A stretch of DNA of 64,000 nt from JAYEPK01 sp048569615. Its GTDB lineage: Archaea; Thermoplasmatota; Penumbrarchaeia; Penumbrarchaeales; Penumbrarchaeaceae. How positions within the stretch are numbered: position 1 is the stretch's first letter; every line of letters starts with the position of its first letter. The notes below the pieces were generated by a model. It was given only the letters and a program-made list of their open reading frames with translations. It made no database searches and had not been told where the DNA came from. Location: assembly GCA_048569615.1 (NCBI GenBank), contig JBLIRK010000013.1:1-64000 (forward strand), read 5' to 3'. Shown one piece after another: positions 26,326-35,000 of the stretch. The position numbers were made by a program, and so were the translations under genes.

Positions 26326-27519
26326 TCAAACACCATTGGCTCCTCTATTTGACAGTGCGATCTCCTTTGCCTTCTCCACCGCGGGCTGGTCGAAGGGCTC
26401 CACCCTTCGAAGCAGTGCGAAATAGTAGGCTAGATACTGCATCATGCCGACGTAGAATCCGATGGCCTTCTCATCCTCTGCCTTCAAAACAACGGAAGCA
26501 TAAGGGGCCCCAAGCTCGTCCATTGAACCCATGACACCCTTAGCCTCCGACCATATTGCTTTTTTAAAGGTATAGGGCCCCATCTCGGACATGGGGACCC
26601 CTTTGTATTCCGTGCTCGTATCCGGCCAGGAAACCTGCTCCCCATCAATCCCGTCAACCAATACAAAAAGGGTGGCAACATCTTCCGGTCCGTCGAGGAC
26701 CCTCTGGTTCGTGTGATGCTGGCACTCGGGTCCTTCGAAACAAAGCACAGTGAGCCCCTTCCTGCCTTTTCCGAGGGTTTCATGGAACAACTGGGTCACA
26801 AGGTCGTTGAACGCAGAAAGACCCTTGGAATATACCGGTATGAAAATGGTCCTCTTCCCCAGGCGCTCCACCATGTAGAATGCGCCCGAGAGGTTCAACA
26901 TCCCGTCATCCTCTCTGGCTGACCTGTAGGCTTCCCTGAGACCGTCAAGAAAATTCTCCACGTTTATTCCGAGCACGATTGCAGGAAGCAGCGCAGAAGC
27001 CGTGCCTCCCGAAAATCTGCCCCCCACATCCTCCGGGACATCTACGATGCCCCATCCCCCGGCCTTGGCGAGCTTTCTCAATGCTCCGTGACCCGGCTGT
27101 GTGACGGCCGTTGAGGGATACCCCTTGAAAACGGACAGCACCTCCAATACGGTCAGCGTGTTCCCGGACTTGGACACCGCGATGACATGGGTATCCTCCG
27201 GGGAGCACATCCTTTTCACGTATCCGAGATGGACAGGGTCCACCGTGTCGATCAGATGGAAATTCCTACCCGCTGTCAGCCTTCTCCCGAGGGAGTTCAA
27301 TATTCCCTTGAATGTCGTTATCGAACCCCCGTGGCCGATGACAACGACATTCTTAGCATCCTTCACCTTCTCCGCCGCTTCCCTTATCGGACCCAGGTCC
27401 GTCTCCAGTCTTGCGAAGGGCGGCACCTCGGCCTCTCGAAGCTCCTTCAGGAGTCCTTCTATGAGGTCGAGGTCGGGATGTCCGAGATGGGATATGTCCG
27501 ACTCAAGGATACAGTTCAT
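26326..27519 (-). CDS. pgi: Glucose-6-phosphate isomerase (PGI family)
   Basis: The 397-residue enzyme is of the sugar-isomerase (SIS) type that interconverts glucose 6-phosphate and fructose 6-phosphate. Visible features are VVVIGHGGSITTFKG (first SIS domain), VSKSGNTLTVLEVLS (phosphate loop), GGRFSGGTASALLPA, QLFHETLGKGRKG (the Glu region of PGI) and QHHTNQRVLDGPEDV near the active-site His. Its length resembles bacterial-type PGI rather than the cupin-type PGI of several Euryarchaeota or the roughly 300-residue archaeal bifunctional enzymes. The ATG at 27519 overlaps the stop of the preceding zinc-finger gene in an ATGA. It is the last gene of the mutS operon. Confidence 0.88.
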   Translation of the reverse strand: MNCILESDISHLGHPDLDLIEGLLKELREAEVPPFARLETDLGPIREAAEKVKDAKNVVVIGHGGSITTFKGILNSLGRRLTAGRNFHLIDTVDPVHLGYVKRMCSPEDTHVIAVSKSGNTLTVLEVLSVFKGYPSTAVTQPGHGALRKLAKAGGWGIVDVPEDVGGRFSGGTASALLPAIVLGINVENFLDGLREAYRSAREDDGMLNLSGAFYMVERLGKRTIFIPVYSKGLSAFNDLVTQLFHETLGKGRKGLTVLCFEGPECQHHTNQRVLDGPEDVATLFVLVDGIDGEQVSWPDTSTEYKGVPMSEMGPYTFKKAIWSEAKGVMGSMDELGAPYASVVLKAEDEKAIGFYVGMMQYLAYYFALLRRVEPFDQPAVEKAKEIALSNRGANGV

Positions 27520-27698
27520 CCCATCACTCCCCCGGGCTCCCCGGGATCTTTGGATGCCCTGGGCTTCTTTCCTCCCGGGGAGCATTTATGACATGCAAAT
27601 CCCCTTTCGTCGAGGTGATCCTGACATGCGGGTTTCCCGCAGAGAAGGCATGTTCGAAAGGCGGGTTTTCCGCAGATGTTGCAGGTTCCGGCTATCAT
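27516..27698 (-). CDS. 60-residue zinc-finger protein
   Basis: The protein carries a Cys/His series Cys6, Cys9, Cys17, Cys20, Cys25, His28, Cys36, Cys39. The spacing recalls cross-braced HIT or B-box fingers binding two zinc ions. A flexible basic and Gly/Pro-rich tail follows (GGKKPRASKDPGEP). The ATG at 27698 has GGAGTGA upstream and lies four bases after the thyX stop; its own stop overlaps the pgi start in ATGA. It is thus translationally tied to both neighbours. The function is unknown; B-box-like fingers usually mediate protein contacts. A longer frame to 27794 would overlap thyX and is rejected. Confidence 0.75.
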   Translation of the reverse strand: MIAGTCNICGKPAFRTCLLCGKPACQDHLDERGFACHKCSPGGKKPRASKDPGEPGGVMG

Positions 27699-27702
27699 GT
27701 CA

Positions 27703-29157
27703 TCACTCCTCGTCGGGATATGCGGCTTCACATCCAAAAATCCTCTCCTTCCCTTCCTCGAAGCCATCCTTGCCGCAGAGCATGGCTGTAACAATGGGGA
27801 ATCTCTGTTTCAGCTCCTGGACCATGGTATCCGAAAGCCTCCTGATCTCGTCCTGGGCATGCCTGTCGGACCTGAGCCTGACGAAGTGGTAGAGCTCCCT
27901 GAGGTTGACCTTGAAGACGACCTTCCTCTTGTGGGCGTTGGTGAGCACGTACTGAGCGGCATATACCCCCTTATCTTCCTTTATCCTCAGATAGAGGTCC
28001 CTGCTCTCCTTCATCAGGTCCCAGAACCTTTTGGTGAGCTCCGCGCTCTCTAGGAACACCTCCGGGGTTTCCCAGAGGGAGGGATCGTAGTTCTGGGGGA
28101 TCAGGGTCGCCATCCTGTGGCGTTTAAGCTGGGCGAACCCCGATGCGGAGATGTCGAAATCGAAGGTCAGGTCCATGAGCTCGAAGCTCCTGGGCAGGGA
28201 TGAATATGCGGGATAGTTCCTGAACACGGGAAGGAATATATCGAGAAGCTCCTCATCGGTCATGTCCCTGGCAAGGCATCTTGCCTCCTCAAATGACAGG
28301 GTGCTGTTCTCGAAGATCAGCCCCGCAAGGACCTCGGATTCAGGGTCGTCGCCCGATGAGGGCAGGTCCGAACAGACGAGCCTTCTATTGGGATTGAACC
28401 TTAGCTCCCTTCTGCCGTCCTCCGCTACCTGAACGGGGTGGAAGCCTTCAAGGACCTTCGATATCTCCTCCCTGGTCCTGTAAACATGCGTGCTGCCTTC
28501 GGTATACTTAATCAGGGACGGGGCAAGGGCCTCGGTGGCCTCCCTCAATCGGCAGGAGAACTCCCTGACCTCCGAAAGCGGGTGGGCGGCCCCCTGAGCT
28601 ATGACGTATTCGGCCTCCCTCGCGTTCAGGGTCAGCCCGAGGTCCGTGGGGCAGGTAAGGCCCAGAACGTACCTGGCCTGCTCTAGTAGCTTTTCCCCGT
28701 AGCTCTCCTTCATCTGCTCGTCACTGGCGAGCTCGTTGTAGAGGTCGAACTTCTTACGCTCCAGGTCCGTGACCTCATTCTCGAAGTCGCTCCCCCTGAG
28801 CTCCTCCGGAACGATGAATGTCTTGTCCCCGAAGAAAACGTACCTCTGGGACCTCTCGGTGAAGGAAGCGAGCCTGTGGTTCTCTATGAACTCCACGAGC
28901 AACCTCGAGGCATCCTCCACATCGATGTTGAACACCGCATGCTCGGCAACGGAGCTGTGCCCCATCCTGTAGACGATGTTCTCGTTGGAGAGCCTTGCCT
29001 TCTCTATCTCCTCCACGGCCTGGTCCCTAAGTTCAGCAACGGTCCTCGGACTGTGTGAGATTCTGGCATACGCAGCCGAGATCGTCTCCGGTGTCGCGGC
29101 CTTGTCCTCCTTCCAGAACCTCCTGTCAAGCGTTGCTCCCGCAAGTGTTACCTTCAT
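27703..29157 (-). CDS. thyX: Duplicated ThyX-family protein (flavin-dependent thymidylate synthase homologue)
   Basis: At 484 residues this is about twice a normal ThyX subunit and consists of two ThyX-like halves. The N-half has GHSSVAEHAVF and NHRLASFTERSQRY (residues 93-106), matching RHRxxSxNExSxRY except for Asn93 and Thr100. Its later LR....AQ.EIR block is degenerate (LSEVREF). The C-half keeps RHR but has lost the serines and the Glu (RHRMATLIPQNY), while it retains a canonical NLRELYHFVRLR...AQDEIR block. ThyX makes dTMP from dUMP using methylenetetrahydrofolate, FAD and NADPH. Whether this protein does so depends on whether the halves combine into complete sites. Its start overlaps the mutS stop (ATGA). 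Confidence 0.82.
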   Translation of the reverse strand: MKVTLAGATLDRRFWKEDKAATPETISAAYARISHSPRTVAELRDQAVEEIEKARLSNENIVYRMGHSSVAEHAVFNIDVEDASRLLVEFIENHRLASFTERSQRYVFFGDKTFIVPEELRGSDFENEVTDLERKKFDLYNELASDEQMKESYGEKLLEQARYVLGLTCPTDLGLTLNAREAEYVIAQGAAHPLSEVREFSCRLREATEALAPSLIKYTEGSTHVYRTREEISKVLEGFHPVQVAEDGRRELRFNPNRRLVCSDLPSSGDDPESEVLAGLIFENSTLSFEEARCLARDMTDEELLDIFLPVFRNYPAYSSLPRSFELMDLTFDFDISASGFAQLKRHRMATLIPQNYDPSLWETPEVFLESAELTKRFWDLMKESRDLYLRIKEDKGVYAAQYVLTNAHKRKVVFKVNLRELYHFVRLRSDRHAQDEIRRLSDTMVQELKQRFPIVTAMLCGKDGFEEGKERIFGCEAAYPDEE

Positions 29158-32000
29158 TTCTCTTCCTCCGTCCTTTTCTTCAATCGGTATAATGTTTCAA
29201 GGGCCTGCATGGGTGTCATGTTGTTGGGATCCAGCCTCTTCAGCTCGCCCAAGACGGGGTCCTCTTCCCTCGGAGCCATCATCTCCTGGGTCGGGAAGAG
29301 CACCATCTGGACCGGCCCCTTTCTTCTTGTTCCCGCATCGGATGAACTCACCGGCTCCCCAGCCGCTATGGCCCGGGCCCTGCCTTCGAGGATGTCCTCC
29401 TTCTCGATCCGATGTAGGAGCTCCCTGGCCCTCTCCACGACCTCCGAGGGGATTCCGGCGAGGTCGGCCACCTCCACGCCGTACGAGCGGGAGACAGGAC
29501 CCTTCCTCACCTTCCTCAGGAATGTGATCCCGTTCCTGCTCTCCTTGACGGCCATCGAGTAATTGACAATCCCGTCCAACGCCCCCTCGAGTTCCGTCAG
29601 ATGGTGGTAATGGGTGGCGAAGATCGCATTGCACCCGACCTTTGCCCTATCTGATATGTATTCCGTTACCGCCCAGGCTATCGATAGCCCGTCGAACGTG
29701 GATGTGCCCCTGCCGATCTCATCCAGCAGTACTAAGGATCGATCGGTGGCCGAGTTCAATATGTTGGCAAGCTCCAGCATCTCGACCATGAAGGTGGACT
29801 GCCCCCTTGCTATGTCATCGGACGCACCGACCCGTGTGAATATCCTGTCCACGATCCCGAGCCTTGCCTTGTCGGCGGGAACGAATGAGCCCATCTGGGC
29901 CATTATGGAAATCAATGCCACCTGCCTCATGTATGTTGATTTCCCGGCCATGTTGGGACCTGTCAGGATCATGAACCTGTTCTTTCCTCCGTCGAGGTGG
30001 AGATCGTTGGGAACGAAGCCCCACTCCACCCTGTCCTCGATGACAGGGTGCCTCGATCCATTCAGAACTATCTCCCTGCTCTCATTTACCTCGGGTCTCC
30101 CGTAGTTCCTTCTGGAGGCCACATCGGCAAGGTCGTTCAGGACATCGAGCGATGCAACCGCCTTAGCGTTTCCCAGGATATCATCGCTTTCGGAGAGCAC
30201 GACATCGACTATTCCCTGGAAAAGCTTCTGCTCGAGCTCCGCCATCCTCTCATGGGAGTTGAGTATGATGGACTCCTTCTCTTTCAATTCGGGTGTGATG
30301 AACCTCTCGGCGTTCACAAGTGTCTGTTTCCTGATGTAATCTTCGGGTACAAGGTCCAGGTTCGCCTTGGTGACCTCGATGTAGTAGCCGAAGACGTTGT
30401 TGTGTTTTACCTTCAGGGATTTTATCCCGGTCCTCCTCTTCTCCTGGACCTCGAATCCTTTCAGCCACTCCTTGGAGTCGGCCGCGGCCCTGGAGATCTC
30501 GTCAAGCTCCTCAGAATATCCTTTCCTTATCATCCCGCCTTCCTTGATGGAGAGGGGCGGGTCCTCAACTATTGACCCCGATATCATATCTATGATCTCA
30601 TCAAGGTCGGAAAGACCCGCAGAGAGCTCTTTCAGGAGGCCGCTTCCGGGAACGCTCTCCGAACCTTCCAGGACCATCTGCAGGTCCTTTGAGGCTTCCA
30701 GCGACACCTTCAGCGATAAGAGGTCCCTGGCACTGCCCCTTTTCAGGGTCAGCCTCATCATCATGCGCTCGATGTCAGTGATCCTCTTCAGGGCATCATT
30801 TATGTCAGAGCGGAGAAAAAGGTCGTTGAGAAGGGCTTCCAGCGCATCCTGCCTCCGGATGATCGAGGGGATGTCCATCAATGGGTGCTGGATCCAGTTC
30901 CTCAGCAGCCTCGAGCCCATGGCGGTCCTTGTGTGGTCGAGGATCTCCAGAAGGGTTCCCTTCGCCGATCCGTCCCTGTATGATCTGATGACCTCCAGGT
31001 TGCGAAGGGTCGTGGAATCCAGGACCATGAACTCGGATCCTGCGTATGTCCTGAGGTCCCGTATGTGGGCAAGGTCGCACATCTGGTTCTCCCTTGCGTA
31101 GGCAAGGACCGCCCCGGCGCAGCTCATCGCCAAGGGCCTGTCCGACAATCCCAATCCCTCGATCGAGAGCACCCTGAACTGCTCCTTCAGCGCTTCCTGG
31201 GAATAGCTCTCGAGAAAGTGGTGGTCCGGAAATGCCGTGACCGAACACTGCCCGCCGACCTGCAGCCTGAGCTCGTTCATGAAGTCGGACCTCTTGGAGA
31301 GCGAATCAGGTACGATGATCTCTGCGGGCGAGAACTTGAGAAGCTCGGACACCAGCGTCTGGAAGGGGGAGCTGTCGGATATCTGGGTGGCGAAGAAATC
31401 GCCAGTTGAGATGTCAAGGTGAGCAAGTCCGTAGGATGCCTTTGGCAGGACCACGCGCTCCTGGGAGAGGCCCTTGTCCTCGGCCATGGGAAGGTCCTCT
31501 CCCTTCTCCTCAGGAAGCTTCCTGATCAACGCTGAAAGGAATGTGTTGCCCTTCTCCTCGTGCCCCTGGGGGAGCAGAAGTGTTCCCGGGGTCACTATCT
31601 GGACCACTTCCCTTTTAACTATCCCCTTGGCCTTTTTCGGGTCCTCCACCTGCTCGGCTATGGCAACTTTGTATCCTTTCTTAACCATCTTGGGGAGGTA
31701 GCTGTCCAAAGCATGATATGGTATCCCGGCTAAAGGGATCTTACCCCCGTAGGGACCCTTGTCCCTTGCCGTCAATGTGATATCGAGCTCCCTGGCACCG
31801 ACCTCGGCGTCCTCAAAGAACATCTCGTAGAAGTCCCCCATCCGGTAAAAGAGTATGGTTCCGGGGTGCTTCTTCTTGATGGCAAGGTATTGCTTCATCA
31901 GGGGAGTAAGGTCCTTCTCGTCGATGTCGGGGGTCATGATAGGGTCCAAGGATGATAGCAGTGCCCCTCTAAACCCTTTACGTAGGTTCATTCCCTTCAT
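29154..32000 (-). CDS. mutS: DNA mismatch-recognition ATPase MutS
   Basis: The 948-residue protein is a full-length MutS of bacterial MutS1 type. Mismatch-binding FYE (Phe57 and Glu59 in MGDFYEMF) is present. The connector, lever and clamp regions follow, then the ATPase with Walker A GPNMAGKSTYMRQ (about residue 680), VLLDEIGRGTSTFDG and ATHYHHL. It recognises mismatches and small loops in DNA. No mutL is adjacent. The start is uncertain: ATG 32000 lies about ten bases after the transcript start predicted from the TATA box at 32033, ATG 31991 is close behind, and ATG 31937 starts at the conserved region. It leads a four-gene operon with thyX, a zinc finger and pgi. MutS1 occurs patchily in archaea, which suggests ancient transfer. 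Confidence 0.93.
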   Translation of the reverse strand: MKGMNLRKGFRGALLSSLDPIMTPDIDEKDLTPLMKQYLAIKKKHPGTILFYRMGDFYEMFFEDAEVGARELDITLTARDKGPYGGKIPLAGIPYHALDSYLPKMVKKGYKVAIAEQVEDPKKAKGIVKREVVQIVTPGTLLLPQGHEEKGNTFLSALIRKLPEEKGEDLPMAEDKGLSQERVVLPKASYGLAHLDISTGDFFATQISDSSPFQTLVSELLKFSPAEIIVPDSLSKRSDFMNELRLQVGGQCSVTAFPDHHFLESYSQEALKEQFRVLSIEGLGLSDRPLAMSCAGAVLAYARENQMCDLAHIRDLRTYAGSEFMVLDSTTLRNLEVIRSYRDGSAKGTLLEILDHTRTAMGSRLLRNWIQHPLMDIPSIIRRQDALEALLNDLFLRSDINDALKRITDIERMMMRLTLKRGSARDLLSLKVSLEASKDLQMVLEGSESVPGSGLLKELSAGLSDLDEIIDMISGSIVEDPPLSIKEGGMIRKGYSEELDEISRAAADSKEWLKGFEVQEKRRTGIKSLKVKHNNVFGYYIEVTKANLDLVPEDYIRKQTLVNAERFITPELKEKESIILNSHERMAELEQKLFQGIVDVVLSESDDILGNAKAVASLDVLNDLADVASRRNYGRPEVNESREIVLNGSRHPVIEDRVEWGFVPNDLHLDGGKNRFMILTGPNMAGKSTYMRQVALISIMAQMGSFVPADKARLGIVDRIFTRVGASDDIARGQSTFMVEMLELANILNSATDRSLVLLDEIGRGTSTFDGLSIAWAVTEYISDRAKVGCNAIFATHYHHLTELEGALDGIVNYSMAVKESRNGITFLRKVRKGPVSRSYGVEVADLAGIPSEVVERARELLHRIEKEDILEGRARAIAAGEPVSSSDAGTRRKGPVQMVLFPTQEMMAPREEDPVLGELKRLDPNNMTPMQALETLYRLKKRTEEEK

Positions 32001-32032
32001 GACATTTGAAAGTACAAATAAGACGGAAGAGC

Positions 32033-32040
32033 TTTTAAAA
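32033..32040. promoter_or_regulatory. Palindromic TATA box TTTTAAAA between mutS and the C25 peptidase gene
   Basis: The only TATA-like element in the 76-base divergent gap is the self-complementary TTTTAAAA. Counting about 25 bases either way puts start sites near 32010 on the minus strand and near 32062 on the plus strand. These suit mutS (ATG 32000) and the peptidase (ATG 32077, with GGTGAG upstream). One element may therefore serve both directions. Confidence 0.5.
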
Positions 32041-32076
32041 CCCCATAGATATTATCACGGCTTGCCGGTGAGCCCG

Positions 32077-35000
32077 ATGCAGCGCAGGTCCAGTCAAGTT
32101 CTGACAGCAATCATCATATCAGCACTATTCACCTTCGGCGGTTACATCCTCATCTTTTCATCTGCGGGAGAGCCGGTGATCTTCGACGAGCGTGAGCTCC
32201 CCTCCGGGGAGCAGCTCATAATAGACCTCGGCCAACCCGAGTTCGATGTAGACCTCCAGAACATCGACGGAAGGACCTGGTCCGCGATAAGGATTGAAAG
32301 CGCCCTATATCCCCCAACCAGCGGAGAGCCCTCGGTCCCCGTTTATTCATATCCTCTTAAACTCAGGAACGAAGTGTTGGACATACAGCTCGAAAGGAGC
32401 GGGAGAGTAACACTTCCTTTGAGCAATTGGCTCCCACCTTCTCCGGAGGTCGTCCCGCTCACCGATGAGTTCCTCTCATCAGGGGGGCGCTCGAAGCTCG
32501 TTCCCGATGCGGCAGCCTACGAACTCGATATGACCTATCCCGAAGAACCCCTCCTGTGGTCCTCCATAGGCTGGGGATGGGAGGACGGGAAGAGGTACGC
32601 CCATTACTCGGTCTCCGCCTCGCCCTTCGACTACAACCCGGCAAGGAACACGCTCACCTATTATACCGATGTCAGATTGAAGGTCACACTTGGCTCCCCC
32701 GAGCCGACCCAAGATGAATTGAGCTCTGAGCCGACCAGGTCCGAGGAGAGGGCGGTGAGCAGGCCCCAGCAAGTGGCCCCGGGAACAGAGCTGCTGATCA
32801 TCACCTATGATCCCTTTCAGGACGATCTCGCTCCTTATGTGGAATGGAACACAGAGAAAGGGACCATCGTCTCCATGGTCCCGATATCGGTCGTCAACAA
32901 CCAATATTCATCCCTGGACGAGCCTTCATCCATCTGGCAGTACATCCACGACACATATTTCGGCGACGACCAGCAGCTTAAATTCGTGCTACTGGCCGGG
33001 GAGGTCCGATACGTGGACACCAGGTGGGCGTGGGACCTCGACCCCTACCAACCGGCGGGGGAGCCGGACACGCTTTCAGCGGACACTTACTTCGCCTGCC
33101 TTGACGGAGGTCGGAACAACTGGAACACTGACGGTGATGCAAAATGGGCGGAAAGGGGGGACATCTCCGATTACGTACCCGAGGTATATGTCTCGAGGAT
33201 ATCCCTGGACTCGGAGACCGAGGCCAAGAATTGGGCCAGGAAGGTTGTCAAATACGAGAAGGAGGTGCCGGTGGGAAACTGGGCCGGAACCGCTGGAATG
33301 TTCGGATCCTACACACACGAATACGATGACGGACCGAGGCAGTGCCAGTACCTGTGGAACACGTACCTTGACGAGGTCTATCAGACCCCTGACCGCTATT
33401 ACAGCGACGGGACCGTGAGGTCCCAGACAGGGGCAAATCCCCTGACCTACTCCGCCATCCAATCCGGATTCAACAATGGTCTTTCCATCGTTGTCTACAT
33501 GGGCCACGGACACTTTCAGATATGGTCCGAAGGCCCCAATGACGGGTCCAACCAGATAATCTACAGGGTCAACGAGGCCGCATCACTTTCCCAATCACCG
33601 AAGCTCCCCTTCATAACCGCCATGTCCTGCGAGACGAACTGGTACGATAATTCCAATTTCGAATCCATCTCCGAGGGATTCACGGAGAATCCGAACGGGG
33701 GAGCGATCGCATATGCGGGCGCTGTTCGGACGACCGAAGGAGGAATAGGATACGATCAATACCTCCCAGGGGCTCCGGGGATACAAGAGGACTTCCTCCG
33801 CATGCTGAGGAACGGGTACAGGACGCCGGGAGAGATATTCCACGAAGCGAAGGAGTTCTATGCGAGCTACTGGTCCAATTACTTCAGCAGCTATGAGTTC
33901 GCCTACAATGCGTACATCGAGCACAATCTTCTGGGGCCTCCGGAAACGCCGCTGTGGACCTCGACACCAAAGACCTTCAACGTCGCATACGACTTCGACA
34001 ACGATCACTTCACGAACTTCACCGTGAGCGTCACCGATTCCCAGAGCAACATAGTCCAGGATGCAAGGGTCACGGTCTATTCAAGCACGCTGGAAGAGAT
34101 GTCAACATCAACCACGGATCAATGGGGAAGGACCAAGGTCCCCTTCGTGATCCCCGAAACCGCCTTCGGAAAGATCACCGTTACGAAGGAAGGCTTCAAA
34201 CCCTACCAGCAGGAGGTCGTGCTCAGGGACCTGACACCCCCGGAGACCGAACCCGTGACCGGGATACCGAATCCAAACGGACTGAACGGCTGGTTCACAT
34301 CGGACCCGGGACTTAGCTTCGTCTGCTCAGAGCCCGCGGACATCCATTACAAATGGAACATGGGATCCGTATATTCCTACCCCGGCGGGACAATCGCGAT
34401 ACCGGAGGGGGATAATATCCTTGAATATTGGGCGGCGGACAGATCGGACAACGAAGAGGACAGGAAGTCAACCAGGATCAAGTTCGATCCCAACACGCCG
34501 GTGGCACAGATCACATTGACCCCCGATGAGCCCGACGGCAGCAGCAGCTGGTACAGCACCCAGCCGATCATAACCGCCGAGCTCGAGGGGAACGGGGGCT
34601 CCCCCCAGAAGATAGAATACTGGTGGGGCAGGGGTCAGAGGATGGAATGCAACGGTACCATCTTTCCGCCCCAGGGGGAATCCGAGCTGCACATACAGGC
34701 GGTCGATGAAGCGGGGAATAAGGGAGAGCAGTATGATCTCGAATTCCGGGTGGATTCAATATTCCCGTCGACAACCCACAGCACAGGAGGCAACGATCCC
34801 AACGAGAGGGGATGGTACACCACCCCCATTTCGATCACGCTGAAATGCGACGACCGCTACAGTTATACCTATTACAGCTGGGATGACCTGGAGGATTGGC
34901 AGAGATATTCTGGTGAGATCGATCCCTTGCCCGGAAACCATACCCTCCACTATTATTCCGAGGACCCGCACGGGAACAGGGAGGACATGAGATCGTTCAG

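Noticed and set aside
31855..32076. N-terminal extension of the C25 peptidase
   Set aside because: It runs antisense to the start of mutS and would precede the signal peptide. The ATG at 32077 has a good ribosome site.
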